From contig NZ_KB899496.1 in the NCBI RefSeq assembly GCF_000378245.1, forward strand, positions 1 to 64,000: 64,000 nucleotides of DNA. The letters are read 5' to 3'. Position 1 is the first letter of the stretch, and the number at the start of each line of letters is the position of its first letter. A program made the position numbers and the translations under genes. Source of the DNA: Aromatoleum toluclasticum ATCC 700605. GTDB taxonomy: Bacteria; Pseudomonadota; Gammaproteobacteria; Burkholderiales; Rhodocyclaceae. This document shows, one piece after another, positions 1-9,680 of the stretch. Below the pieces are notes generated by a model. It saw nothing but the letters and a program-made list of their open reading frames with translations. It was not told the origin of the DNA and made no database searches.

Positions 1-1281
<1,281 letters not shown>

Positions 1282-1298
1282 AGACGAGGAGATAGGAC

Positions 1299-2549
1299 AT
1301 GCAGCATTACTCGGGATTCGGGCTCGTCAAGCACGCGCTCACCTACCACGAGAACTGGCAGCGCGCGTGGCGCAACCCGACGCCGAAGAAGAAATACGAC
1401 ATCGTGATCGTCGGCGGCGGCGGCCACGGGCTCGCCACCGCCTATTACCTCGCCAAGGAACACGGCATCACCAACGTCGCGGTGGTCGAGAAGGGCTGGC
1501 TGGGCGGGGGCAACACCGCGCGCAACACCACCATCGTGCGCTCGAACTACCTGTGGGACGAGGCCGCGTGGCTGTACGAGCACGCGATGAAGCTGTGGGA
1601 AGGCCTCTCCCAGGATCTGAACTACAACGTGATGTACTCCCAGCGCGGCGTGATGAACCTCGGCCACACGCTGCAGGACATGCGCGACATCCACCGCCGC
1701 GTCAATGCCAACCGCCTCAACGGCATCGACGGCGAAGTGCTGGACGTCAAGCAGATCCAGGAGATCGTGCCGATCATGGACCTGTCGAAGAACACGCGCT
1801 ATCCGGTGATGGGCGCCTCCTGGCAGCCGCGCGGCGGCGTGGCGCGCCATGATGCGGTGGCCTGGGGCTTCGCCCGCGGCGCGGACGCGCTGGGCGTGGA
1901 CATGCTGCAGCAGACCGAAGTCACCGGCATCCGCAAGAACGGCAACAAGGTCGTCGGCGTCGAGACCAACCGCGGCTTCATCGCCGCCGACACGGTGGGG
2001 GTCGTGACTGCCGGCAACTCCGGTGTGCTCGCGAAGATGGCGGGCTTCCAGCTGCCGATCGAATCGCACCCGCTGCAGGCGCTGGTGTCCGAGCCGATGA
2101 AGCCCATCCTCGACACCGTCGTGATGTCGAACAAGGTGCACGGCTACGTGAGCCAGTCGGACAAGGGCGACCTCGTGATCGGCGCGGGCATCGACGGCTA
2201 CAACGGCTACGGCCAGCGCGGCAGCTACGCGACCATCGAACACACGCTGCAGGCCATCGTCGAGATGTTCCCGATCTTCTCGCGCGTGCGCATGAACCGC
2301 CAGTGGGGCGGCATCGTCGATACCTGCCCGGACGCGTGCCCGATCATCTCGGCCACCCCGGTGGGGGGGCTCTTCTTCAACTGCGGCTGGGGCACCGGCG
2401 GCTTCAAGGCCACCCCGGGCTCGGGCAACGTCTTTGCGGCGACCTTGGCCGCGGGCAAGGCGCATCCGCTCGCCGCGCCGTTCTCCATCGACCGCTTCAT
2501 CTCCGGAAAACTCATCGACGAGCACGGCGCCGCGGGCGTCGCGCACTGA
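1299..2549 (+). CDS. soxB: sarcosine oxidase subunit beta
   Basis: Catalytic subunit of heterotetrameric sarcosine oxidase, which demethylates sarcosine to glycine, passing the methyl carbon to tetrahydrofolate and electrons to oxygen. The 416 residues carry a dinucleotide-binding GGGGHG at residues 39-44 after a beta strand (YDIVIVG), typical of a DAO-type FAD fold. The histidine in ARHDAVAW (residue 184) lies where FMN is attached covalently in characterised enzymes; that correspondence is my inference. The ATG follows an AGGAG ribosome site. The gene lies between sdaA and soxD, with short gaps on both sides, in the order soxBDAG known from Corynebacterium and Pseudomonas. Confidence 0.96.
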   Translation: MQHYSGFGLVKHALTYHENWQRAWRNPTPKKKYDIVIVGGGGHGLATAYYLAKEHGITNVAVVEKGWLGGGNTARNTTIVRSNYLWDEAAWLYEHAMKLWEGLSQDLNYNVMYSQRGVMNLGHTLQDMRDIHRRVNANRLNGIDGEVLDVKQIQEIVPIMDLSKNTRYPVMGASWQPRGGVARHDAVAWGFARGADALGVDMLQQTEVTGIRKNGNKVVGVETNRGFIAADTVGVVTAGNSGVLAKMAGFQLPIESHPLQALVSEPMKPILDTVVMSNKVHGYVSQSDKGDLVIGAGIDGYNGYGQRGSYATIEHTLQAIVEMFPIFSRVRMNRQWGGIVDTCPDACPIISATPVGGLFFNCGWGTGGFKATPGSGNVFAATLAAGKAHPLAAPFSIDRFISGKLIDEHGAAGVAH

Positions 2550-2563
2550 CAGGAGCCGCACCC

Positions 2564-2863
2564 ATGCTGCACATCTACTGCCCGCACTGCGCGGAAACCC
2601 GCGAAGAGGAAGAGTTCCGGCCGAAGGGCGAAGCGCACATCGCGCGCCCGGTGGAACCGGAAGCCACGAGCGACGAAGACTGGGGCAACTACCTCTTCTT
2701 CCGCAAGAACCCGCGCGGCCTGCACCACGAGCTGTGGTACCACGCCGCGGGCTGCCGCAAGTTCTTCAACGTGACGCGTGACACCGTGAGCTACCAGATT
2801 CACGAAACCTACAAGGTCGGCCAGAAGCCTTCGGTCACCGCTGACAAAGGAGCGGCCAAATGA
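2564..2863 (+). CDS. soxD: sarcosine oxidase subunit delta
   Basis: Small zinc-binding subunit of heterotetrameric sarcosine oxidase; 99 residues, normal for the family. The start is the ATG at 2564, preceded by an AGGAG motif. Residues CPHC at 6-9 and a later histidine/cysteine pair (HAAGC) form the expected zinc site. The stop overlaps the soxA start in an ATGA arrangement, which implies translational coupling. A longer frame upstream only shadows the end of soxB. Confidence 0.95.
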   Translation: MLHIYCPHCAETREEEEFRPKGEAHIARPVEPEATSDEDWGNYLFFRKNPRGLHHELWYHAAGCRKFFNVTRDTVSYQIHETYKVGQKPSVTADKGAAK

Positions 2864-5800
2864 GCCAGCAGAATCGTCTCGGTACGGGCGGGCGCATCGA
2901 CCGCAGCCGCCCGCTGCGCTTCAGCTTCAACGGCCAGACCCTTGAGGGCTTCGCCGGCGACACGCTCGCCTCCGCCTTGCTCGCCAACGGCGTCGATGTC
3001 GTGGGCCGCAGCTTCAAGTACTCACGCCCGCGCGGCATCGTTGCCGCGGGCGCCGAGGAGCCGAATGCGATCGTGCAGCTCGGGGCCACCGAAGCGGGCC
3101 AGGTGCCCAACGTGCGTGCGACGCAACAGGCGCTCTACGGCGGGCTGGTGGCCGCGAGCACCAACGGCTGGCCGAACGTCGACCGCGACCTGCTGGGCGT
3201 GATCGGCAGCGTCGGCGGGCGCATGATGCCCCCGGGCTTCTACTACAAGACCTTCATGGCACCGGCCTCGCTGTGGCCGAAGTACGAAAAGTACATCCGC
3301 AAGGCCGCCGGCCTCGGGCGCACGCCGAAGGAGAAGGACCCGGACATCTACGATCACATCAACCGCCACTGCGACGTGCTGGTGATCGGCGCGGGCCCGG
3401 CGGGATTGGCCGCAGCCTTGGCGGCGGGCCGTTCCGGCGCACGCGTGATCGTGTGCGACGAACAGGACGAGATGGGCGGATCGCTGCTCGATGCGCGCGA
3501 ACTCGTCGACGGCCGCCCGGCGTCCGCGTGGGTCGCCAGCGTGCTCGCCGAGCTCGCGACCCTGCCCGAAGTGCTGGTGCTGCCGCGCACCACCGCCAAC
3601 GGCTACCACGACCACAACTTCGTGACGCTGCACGAGCGCCGCACCGAGCATCTCGCGGATCTCGCGCCGAGCATCAACGGCCGCCGCCAGGTGCGCGCCC
3701 GCATGCACCGCGTGCGCGCCGGCGAGGTGATCCTCGCCACCGGCACGCACGAGCGTCCGCTCGTCTTCGCCAACAACGATGTGCCGGGCAGCATGGTGGC
3801 CGGTGCGGTGTCGACCTACATCCGCCGCTACGCCGTCGTCCCGGGCCGCCGCCTGGTGCTGTCGACCGCCAACGACCACGCCTACCGCGCCGCGCTCGAC
3901 TGGGCGGACGCCGGCCGCGAAGTGGTCGCGATCGTCGATGCCCGCGAGCATCCCGAGGGCGACCTCGTCAACGAAGCGCGTGCGCGCAACATCCGCATCA
4001 TCCCCGGCTCCGCGGTGATCGAAGCGAACGGCAAGAAGCGTGTCACGGGCGCGCAGGTCGCGCGCATCGACATCGGCGGCTTCAAGGTCGCCGGTCGCGT
4101 CGAAACCTTGTCCTGCGACACCATCGCGAGCTCGGGCGGCTACAGCCCCGTCGTGCATCTGGCGGCGCACACCGGTGCGCGTCCCGAGTGGCGCGATGAC
4201 ATCCTCGGCTTCGTGCCCGGCAAGGTGCCGGGCATGACCCCGGTGGGCGGCGTGCACGGCAAGAGCGCGATTGCCGAAGCGCTCGCCGACGGCGCCGCGG
4301 CCGGCGTGGCCGCGGCCCAGCGCACCGGCTTCAAGGTCGAAGCGCCCGCGCTGCCCAAGGTCGCCAAGGTGCGCGAAGGCAAGGCCGCGGCGCTCTACCA
4401 GGTGCCGCACGTGAAACCCGCGATGCGCGCCCCGAAGCAGTTCGTCGATCCGCAGAACGACGTCACCGCGGCCGGCATCGAGCTCGCCACGCGCGAAGGC
4501 TTCGAGTCGATCGAGCACGTCAAGCGCTACACCGGCATGGGCTTCGGCACCGACCAGGGCAAGCTCGGCAACATCAACGGCATGGCGATCGCCGCGCGCT
4601 GCCTGAAGCAGACCATCCCGCAGACCGGCACCACGGTGTTCCGCCCGAACTACACGCCGATCACCTTCGGCGCGATCGCCGGGCGCCACTGCCGCGAGTT
4701 CTTCGACCCGCGTCGGTTCACGGCACTGCACGCGTGGCACGTCGAGCACGGCGCGAAGTTCGAGGAAGTGGGCCAGTGGATGCGTCCGTGGTACTTCCCG
4801 CGCGGCAACGAGACCATGCACGAGGCGGTGCAGCGCGAATGCCGCGCCGTGCGCGAAGGCGTCGGCATCCTCGACGCCTCGACGCTGGGCAAGATCGAGA
4901 TCCAGGGCAAGGACGCGCGCGAGTTCCTCAACCGCATCTACACCAACGCCTGGACCAAGCTCGACGTCGGCAAGTGCCGCTATGGCCTCATGTGCAAGGA
5001 CGACGGCATGGTGATGGACGACGGCGTGACCGCGTGCATCGGCGACAACCACTTCCACATGACCACGACGACCGGCGGCGCCGCGGCGGTGCTGGACTGG
5101 ATGGAGCTGTGGCACCAGACCGAGTGGCCCGAGCTGGAGGTGTATTTCAACTCGGTGACCGACCACTGGGCGGCGATGGCGATCAACGGCCCCAACGCGC
5201 GGAAGCTCCTCGCGGAGCTCACCGACGACATCGACCTCGCGCGCGACAACTTCAAGTTCATGGACATGCGCGAAGGCACGGTCGCGGGCGTCCCGGCGCG
5301 CGTGTATCGCATCTCCTTCACCGGCGAGCTCTCCTACGAGATCAACGTGCAGGCCAACCACGCGCTGCATGTGTGGAAGGCGCTGTTCGAGAAGGGCGAG
5401 AAGTACGGCCTGACGCCCTACGGCACCGAGACCATGCACGTGCTGCGCGCCGAGAAGGGCTTCATCATCGTCGGCCAGGAAACCGACGGCTCGATGACGC
5501 CCGAGGATCTGGGCATGCAGTGGTGCGTGGGCTACAAGAAGCCCTTCTCGTGGATCGGGCGGCGCGCGCTGACGCGCCCGGACACCAAGCGCGAGGACCG
5601 CAAGCAGCTCGTCGGCCTCAAGCCCCTCGACCCGCAGCTGGTGCTCGACGAGGGTGCGCAGATCGTGCTCGAGAAGGAGATCCGCATCCCGATGCCCATG
5701 GTCGGGCACGTCACGTCGAGCTATTACAGCCCCAACCTGGGCCACTCGTTCGCGCTCGCGGTCGTCAAGGGCGGCAGCCAGCGCATCGGGCAAACCGTTT

Positions 5801-5889
5801 ATCTGCCGATGGCCGACGGCCGGGTGCATGCGGCCGAGGTCGTGAGCCCGGTCTTCCTGGATGCAGAAGGAGCACGCCAAAATGTCTGA
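2860..5889 (+). CDS. soxA: sarcosine oxidase subunit alpha
   Basis: Large subunit of sarcosine oxidase, 1009 residues. Order of parts: an N-terminal ferredoxin-like region (about 15-110), a pyridine-nucleotide disulfide-oxidoreductase-type domain with VLVIGAGPAGLAAALAAG near residue 170, and a C-terminal GcvT-like aminomethyltransferase domain (about 600-1000) that binds tetrahydrofolate and receives the methyl carbon. The GELSYEINV motif of the folate domain is visible. It overlaps soxD by 4 bases and soxG by 8, so the four subunits are probably made from one message in balanced amounts. No frameshift or truncation is seen. Confidence 0.96.
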   Translation: MSQQNRLGTGGRIDRSRPLRFSFNGQTLEGFAGDTLASALLANGVDVVGRSFKYSRPRGIVAAGAEEPNAIVQLGATEAGQVPNVRATQQALYGGLVAASTNGWPNVDRDLLGVIGSVGGRMMPPGFYYKTFMAPASLWPKYEKYIRKAAGLGRTPKEKDPDIYDHINRHCDVLVIGAGPAGLAAALAAGRSGARVIVCDEQDEMGGSLLDARELVDGRPASAWVASVLAELATLPEVLVLPRTTANGYHDHNFVTLHERRTEHLADLAPSINGRRQVRARMHRVRAGEVILATGTHERPLVFANNDVPGSMVAGAVSTYIRRYAVVPGRRLVLSTANDHAYRAALDWADAGREVVAIVDAREHPEGDLVNEARARNIRIIPGSAVIEANGKKRVTGAQVARIDIGGFKVAGRVETLSCDTIASSGGYSPVVHLAAHTGARPEWRDDILGFVPGKVPGMTPVGGVHGKSAIAEALADGAAAGVAAAQRTGFKVEAPALPKVAKVREGKAAALYQVPHVKPAMRAPKQFVDPQNDVTAAGIELATREGFESIEHVKRYTGMGFGTDQGKLGNINGMAIAARCLKQTIPQTGTTVFRPNYTPITFGAIAGRHCREFFDPRRFTALHAWHVEHGAKFEEVGQWMRPWYFPRGNETMHEAVQRECRAVREGVGILDASTLGKIEIQGKDAREFLNRIYTNAWTKLDVGKCRYGLMCKDDGMVMDDGVTACIGDNHFHMTTTTGGAAAVLDWMELWHQTEWPELEVYFNSVTDHWAAMAINGPNARKLLAELTDDIDLARDNFKFMDMREGTVAGVPARVYRISFTGELSYEINVQANHALHVWKALFEKGEKYGLTPYGTETMHVLRAEKGFIIVGQETDGSMTPEDLGMQWCVGYKKPFSWIGRRALTRPDTKREDRKQLVGLKPLDPQLVLDEGAQIVLEKEIRIPMPMVGHVTSSYYSPNLGHSFALAVVKGGSQRIGQTVYLPMADGRVHAAEVVSPVFLDAEGARQNV

Positions 5890-6580
5890 GATTGCACAGA
5901 TGGACCTGAATCCGCGTGGCGCGGTGAAGTCCGAGTCGCCGCTGGCGATGACGCGCGTGAACGTCGTGCTCGCCGCGTCGGCGCGTGACGCCGGCGTGGT
6001 GGTGCGCGAGAAACCCTTCCTCGGGCATCTCGTGCTGCGTGGGCGCGCCGAGGACGAAGCCTTCCGCGCCGGTGTCGAGCGCGTGCTGGGTCTGGCGCTG
6101 CCGCTCGCGCTCGGTCCGGTCGCGCGCGACGAGGCGCGCGGCGTGAGCCTGCAGTGGATGTCGCCCGACGAGTGGCTGATCGTCGTGCCGGCCGGGCTCG
6201 AGTTCGACGCCGAGGCGGCGCTGCGGCGCGAGCTCACCGGTCACTACGCGGTGATGAACACCAGCGGCGGCCAGACGGTGCTGGAGCTCACGGGCCCGAA
6301 GGTGCGCGAGCTCTTGATGAAGTGCACCCCCTACGACGTGCATCCGCGCGCCTTCCCGGTCGGCAAGGGCGTCTCCAGCGTCTTCGCGAAGAGCTCGGCA
6401 GTCATCCGCCGCGTCGATGAAGAGCGCTGGGAACTCGTGATCCGCCGCAGCTTCGCCGATTACCTGTACCGCTGGATCCTCGATGCGGCGGAGGAGTTCG
6501 GGGTGTTCGTCGCTGCGGGCGACGCGAGCCATTCCACCAGTCGCGCTGCGGTGCGCGAACTGGCGGCCGAGGCGAGGTGA
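5882..6580 (+). CDS. soxG: sarcosine oxidase subunit gamma
   Basis: Gamma subunit of heterotetrameric sarcosine oxidase, 232 residues, a structural relative of GcvT. I chose the ATG at 5882 because AAGGAG at 5867-5872 sits 9 bases ahead; an in-frame ATG at 5861 would put that ribosome site inside the gene. The segment LQWMSPDEWLIVVPAG and later GQTVLELTGPKVRELL are typical of the family. It overlaps the end of soxA by 8 bases and the start of folB by one base, so it lies inside the same operon. Confidence 0.93.
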   Translation: MSEIAQMDLNPRGAVKSESPLAMTRVNVVLAASARDAGVVVREKPFLGHLVLRGRAEDEAFRAGVERVLGLALPLALGPVARDEARGVSLQWMSPDEWLIVVPAGLEFDAEAALRRELTGHYAVMNTSGGQTVLELTGPKVRELLMKCTPYDVHPRAFPVGKGVSSVFAKSSAVIRRVDEERWELVIRRSFADYLYRWILDAAEEFGVFVAAGDASHSTSRAAVRELAAEAR

Positions 6581-7047
6581 TGGCGATGAAGCTCGACCGC
6601 GTCGCAGCTGCCGCGCCGGCGCGGCGACGGCCGGGGCTCGCCGTCCCGGCCGCGGCACCCGTGGAGCCCTGCGAGGACACGATCTTCCTGCGCGGCATCC
6701 GTGTCGAGGCGCTGATCGGCGTGTACGAACACGAGCGCCATGCGCCCCAGCCGCTCGTGATCGATCTCGAACTGGGCCTGCAGCACGCGCGCTGTTGCGC
6801 CAGCGACGACCTGCGTGACGCGGTCGACTACGGCCAGGTGCTCGCGGCCGTGCGCCGCCTCGCGCAGGTGAACCAAGCGGTGCTGCTCGAAGCCTTCGCG
6901 CAGAACGTCGCCGACGCGCTGCTCGCAGGTTTCGAGCTCTCCTCGGTTGCGATCAGCGTCAGCAAACCGGCCATCTTCGATGCTGCCGATAGCGTCGGCG
7001 TTTCGATCCGGCGCCGCCGTGCCTCGATTGCAGGCGCACCTGCATAG
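6580..7047 (+). CDS. folB: dihydroneopterin aldolase-type protein, last gene of the sox operon
   Basis: FolB-fold protein of about 155 residues. Dihydroneopterin aldolase cleaves 7,8-dihydroneopterin to the hydroxymethyl pterin precursor of folate. Residues matching the E. coli active site appear intact: glutamate in IGVYEHER, tyrosine in VDYGQVL and lysine in ISVSKPAIF. The first 35-40 residues are Ala/Arg/Pro-rich and are not part of the fold. ATG 6580 overlaps the soxG stop (TGATG); GTG 6577 and ATG 6586 are alternatives. Its place after soxG suggests extra pterin or folate supply for an enzyme that loads C1 units onto tetrahydrofolate. Whether it is the only FolB of the genome cannot be seen. 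Confidence 0.85.
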   Translation: MAMKLDRVAAAAPARRRPGLAVPAAAPVEPCEDTIFLRGIRVEALIGVYEHERHAPQPLVIDLELGLQHARCCASDDLRDAVDYGQVLAAVRRLAQVNQAVLLEAFAQNVADALLAGFELSSVAISVSKPAIFDAADSVGVSIRRRRASIAGAPA

Positions 7048-7063
7048 CGGCGATACCTGAATT

Positions 7064-7089
7064 GCCCGGCCTCCGTTGAGATGCCGGGC
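7064..7089 (+). terminator. weak hairpin after the sox operon
   Basis: GCCCGGC and GCCGGGC (7064-7070 and 7083-7089) form a perfect 7-bp stem with a 12-base loop 17 bases after folB. No T-run follows, so this is at best a weak or Rho-assisted terminator. Confidence 0.35.
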
Positions 7090-7224
7090 GCGCGCCGTCG
7101 GAGCGCGCGCAATTCCATTGCGTGACGTTGGAATATGTTGATCGAATGCTAAAAACCATGGCAAAGTCATGGTTGTTGCGGGCGCGGTTTGGCTATGACG
7201 GCCTCCCGCGTACTCGGGGTGCGA

Positions 7225-7270
7225 TTATTCACGAATGGAAATAAAGTTTCAGAAATTCGTGCATTTATTC
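7225..7270 (+). promoter_or_regulatory. putative LysR operator, copy 1 (two-part)
   Basis: A dyad TTATTC-N8-AAATAA at 7225-7244 is followed by ATTTATTC at 7263-7270. The surrounding 26 bases (7221-7246) match those at 8579-8604 at 24 positions, and the second element lies at the same offset of 38 bases in both copies. Copy 2 is in the control region of the adjacent LysR gene, so this is most simply a second site for that regulator, ahead of the small ORF at 7361. The rest of the gene-free stretch 7048-7360 holds only the hairpin at 7064 and an AAAGGAGG ribosome site ending just before 7361. Confidence 0.6.
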
Positions 7271-7360
7271 GCAATAGAGCCGCCGGTACAGTGCGCCTGC
7301 ATTTAAGCCATTCAGGCAATTCAAGCATTCGCGGCAGATCAACTTCAAAGGAGGATAGCC

Positions 7361-7567
7361 ATGGAGTTGTCGGTACAAGCAACAGCGCGGGCAACGGCAG
7401 GTATTACGGCGGCGGATCCTCGCGCGGATATCGAGGCCAACGCACGGAACATCATCATCAAGACGCGCGCCACCTTCGCACATCCCGTGCAGGCGAGTCG
7501 CTGCGACGAGCCGGAGGGCAGGCAGTGCCGCGCCAGGCGCGCGCAACGGCCCTTGCGAATCCGCTGA
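7361..7567 (+). CDS. small hypothetical protein behind a LysR-type operator
   Basis: 68-residue frame that I do not recognise. It starts MELSVQATARATAGITAADP and has an Arg-rich C-terminal third; no signal peptide or membrane segment. In favour of its being real are a strong AAAGGAGG motif a few bases before the ATG and the operator copy about 90 bases upstream. Third codon positions are GC-rich but less so than in neighbouring genes, and an overlapping frame is longer. It converges on the LysR gene (58-base gap). It could be a regulated small protein, a leader peptide or decayed coding sequence. Confidence 0.45.
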   Translation: MELSVQATARATAGITAADPRADIEANARNIIIKTRATFAHPVQASRCDEPEGRQCRARRAQRPLRIR

Positions 7568-7624
7568 CGCGGGTTCGTCCCGAGCTGATCGAATGCTGTT
7601 CCCGAGGGGCGGCGCCGACGGAAG

Positions 7625-8539
7625 TCAGCGCCGCCCCTCTGTATTCAAGGACGCGAAAAGCTCGGCGACCCAGTCGACGAAGACCCGGATCTTCGCGCTC
7701 AGATGACGGTTCGGGGGATAGACGATGTAGATCGGGAAGCCCGGTGAGGTCCAGTCCTCCAGTACCGGTACCAGTTCCCCCTCAATCAGTTGGCGATCGA
7801 GCATGAAGCGGGGCAGTTGCACGATCCCCAGCCCCGCGAGGGCTGCCGCGAGGTAGGCGTTGCTGTCATTGACGGCGAGGGCGTACCGGCCCGGCAGCTC
7901 GATGCGCTCGCCTTTGCGTTCGAATTCGAAGGGCGAGATCCGGCCCGTGCCCGCCGAGAAATAGCCGACGACGTGGTGCGGCCCGCCGAGTTCGGACGGG
8001 TGCCTGGGTATGCCGTACTCGGCGAGGTAGGCGGGTGCGGCACACGTGACGTATTCGATCTGTGCGATGCGTCGGGCAACCAGTGATTCGTCGGTGATGT
8101 TGCCGGCGCGCACCACGCAGTCGACGTTGTCCGCGATGAGGTTCACGAGACGGTCGCCCGCGCCGAGGTCGATCTGGATATCCGGATAGCGGGCGTGGAA
8201 GCCATGCAGCGCGGGGATGATGATCCGGGTGGCGACCGCCGCGGCGACGTCCACGCGGACGCGCCCCTTCGGCGAAGCCTGCGCGTTCGACAGGCTGGAG
8301 TCGATTTCCTCCAGCTCCGTCAGTAGCCGCGCCGTCCGCTCATAGTAGGCCGCGCCGTCGGCGGTGACGGTGACGCGCCGTGTGGTGCGGTTGAGCAGCT
8401 TCACCCGCAGGTGCGTTTCCAGGCTCTGGATCAGCTTCGTCACGGTCGGCTTCGGCATGCCTAGGGAGTCGGCCGCCTTCGTGAAGGTGCCTGCCTCGAC
8501 GACGCGTGCAAACACGCGCAAAGCCAGGAATTGGTCCAT
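7625..8539 (-). CDS. LysR-family regulator of the efflux locus (CeoR/BpeT-like)
   Basis: 304-residue LysR regulator with an N-terminal winged helix-turn-helix (ADSLGMPKPTVTKLIQSLE) and a CrgA-type effector-binding domain. I start it at ATG 8539 (MDQFLALRVF), which has GGAGGAG upstream; the longer frame to 8593 would run into the operator. The gene is divergent from the lipase-like gene at 8695 and next to an RND pump, the arrangement of ceoR-llpE-ceoAB-opcM and bpeT-llpE-bpeEF-oprC in Burkholderia. By that comparison it probably activates the pump operon in response to an aromatic or similar ligand and controls itself through the site at 8583. Ligand unknown. Confidence 0.88.
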   Translation of the reverse strand: MDQFLALRVFARVVEAGTFTKAADSLGMPKPTVTKLIQSLETHLRVKLLNRTTRRVTVTADGAAYYERTARLLTELEEIDSSLSNAQASPKGRVRVDVAAAVATRIIIPALHGFHARYPDIQIDLGAGDRLVNLIADNVDCVVRAGNITDESLVARRIAQIEYVTCAAPAYLAEYGIPRHPSELGGPHHVVGYFSAGTGRISPFEFERKGERIELPGRYALAVNDSNAYLAAALAGLGIVQLPRFMLDRQLIEGELVPVLEDWTSPGFPIYIVYPPNRHLSAKIRVFVDWVAELFASLNTEGRR

Positions 8540-8582
8540 TCGTTTCTCCTCCGGTCCGCCAGCCGCCATTGCTGCAGCGCGA

Positions 8583-8628
8583 TTATTCACCAAAGGAAAT
8601 AAAGAAGCTACGAAGCGATTATTTATTC
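8583..8628 (+). promoter_or_regulatory. putative LysR operator, copy 2 (two-part), LysR/lipase-like intergenic region
   Basis: Dyad TTATTC-N8-AAATAA at 8583-8602 and a second element ATTTATTC at 8621-8628, exactly as spaced in the copy at 7225. It lies 44 bases upstream of the LysR start and 67 bases upstream of the gene at 8695. That suits a LysR protein which represses itself and activates the divergent operon. The T-N11-A core of LysR sites falls within the dyad. Confidence 0.65.
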
Positions 8629-8694
8629 ATTGAAGTGCGGGAACTATCGTTCAGGCCATCAGCGCTGTCGGCGCCTACCGCAGGTCCCAACGAA

Positions 8695-9555
8695 ATGTTC
8701 CGCTTTCTGCAATCCTGCTGCCTTGCCAACCCGAACCGGCTTCCGGCCACGGAGGACTGCAGCATCGACGTCGGCCTCCCGCACCCGCTGGGAGTGCGTG
8801 TCTATGGGAAACGTCGTGCCGGGGCCGCACTGGTCGTGCATTTCCACGGCGGTGCCTTCGTTTCCGGTTCGCTCGACAGCGGCGCAACGGTGGCCCGTCT
8901 GCTGGCCGATGCGGGGGCGGTCGTGGTGTCGGTCGATTATCCGTTGGCACCTGCGAGCCCGTTTCCCGTCGCGGTCGATGCTGCCTACGCCGCGCTGCAG
9001 TGGGCGTGGCGCAGGCGCGCCCGGATTGCGGGGCAAGGGGCAGCGCTGTTCGTCGCCGGCGAGGAGGCGGGCGGCAATCTCGCCGCCGCCACGGCACTGA
9101 TGGCGCGCGATCGTCAGGCGCCGCGGCTTGCCGGCCAGATCCTGCTCTCGCCGATGCTCGATCCCTGCCTCGGCACCGCATCGGTTCGCCGCAGCGATCA
9201 GGGGCCGGCCGCTTGCCCCTTGGCGAAGGGCTGGTGTGGATACCTGCGCGAGCCGGCCGCCGCCGAGCACCCATATGCGACACCCGGGCGCTCGACGCGC
9301 CTGGCAGGTCTCGCCCCGGCGCTGCTGGTCACCGCGGACGATGATCCGCTGCGCGACGAGACGCTCGCCTATGCACGCAGGCTGGGGGAGGCCGGTGTGC
9401 CGGTATCCGAATTCGTTTTGCCGGCGCCCACCGCTTGGCCGGCCGTCCTGCAAGAGCCTGCGATCCCCGGAAGGCCGTGGGCGGAGGAGGTGGGTACTCG
9501 CTTCACGACCTTCCTCGCGAGGGCGGGCAGGCCGGAATCCGTCGATCCCGCCTGA
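8695..9555 (+). CDS. degenerate alpha/beta hydrolase (HSL/LlpE-like), probable pseudoenzyme
   Basis: 286 residues with the fold of the hormone-sensitive-lipase family: HGGAF (51-55), a Tyr-Pro-Leu-Ala-Pro segment, and a C-terminal TADDDPLRDE. The nucleophile elbow, normally GDSAGG, reads GEEAGG (122-127), with glutamate at the serine position. The C-terminal histidine expected near residues 244-248 is also absent (PAPTAWPAV). The fold seems kept but the catalytic triad lost. It occupies the llpE position of Burkholderia ceo/bpeEF operons. I start it at ATG 8695; the frame is open further upstream, but that would cross the operator. A role as binding or accessory protein for the pump is a guess. 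Confidence 0.85.
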   Translation: MFRFLQSCCLANPNRLPATEDCSIDVGLPHPLGVRVYGKRRAGAALVVHFHGGAFVSGSLDSGATVARLLADAGAVVVSVDYPLAPASPFPVAVDAAYAALQWAWRRRARIAGQGAALFVAGEEAGGNLAAATALMARDRQAPRLAGQILLSPMLDPCLGTASVRRSDQGPAACPLAKGWCGYLREPAAAEHPYATPGRSTRLAGLAPALLVTADDDPLRDETLAYARRLGEAGVPVSEFVLPAPTAWPAVLQEPAIPGRPWAEEVGTRFTTFLARAGRPESVDPA

Positions 9556-9580
9556 ACGATCTTTCCCTCGAAAAAAGGGG

Positions 9581-9611
9581 TTGACTCCGTACCTGACTAC
9601 GGACTTTTAGG
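9581..9611 (+). promoter_or_regulatory. MerR-family-type promoter/operator ahead of the efflux adaptor
   Basis: TTGACT (-35) at 9581-9586 is followed by a perfect dyad TCCGTA-N6-TACGGA (9586-9603) and a poor -10 (TTTAGG at 9606 or TAGGAT at 9608), giving a spacer of 19-21 bases. A dyad inside an over-long spacer next to TTGACT is the hallmark of MerR-type promoters. From memory, the 23-base stretch 9581-9603 matches the Tn501/Tn21 mer operator at all but two positions. It lies between the lipase-like gene and the adaptor, so the pump may have its own metal- or redox-responsive promoter. No merR-like gene is in the window. Confidence 0.5.
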
Positions 9612-9680
9612 ATGCCTCGCGTTCCCCGACGCTGCGACCGCAGCTCAGAACACATCAACAAAGCAATAAAGGAGTTTGCC

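Noticed and set aside
3022-6237. Minus-strand open frame of 1071 codons opposite soxA
   Set aside because: Same type of GC-driven shadow; composition rich in His/Arg/Ala/Asp with no domain, entirely opposite soxA and soxG.
7189-7806. 205-codon plus-strand frame across the LysR operator copy and the end of the LysR gene
   Set aside because: No ribosome site, crosses regulatory DNA and the 3' end of the opposing LysR gene; Arg/Ser-rich low-complexity translation.
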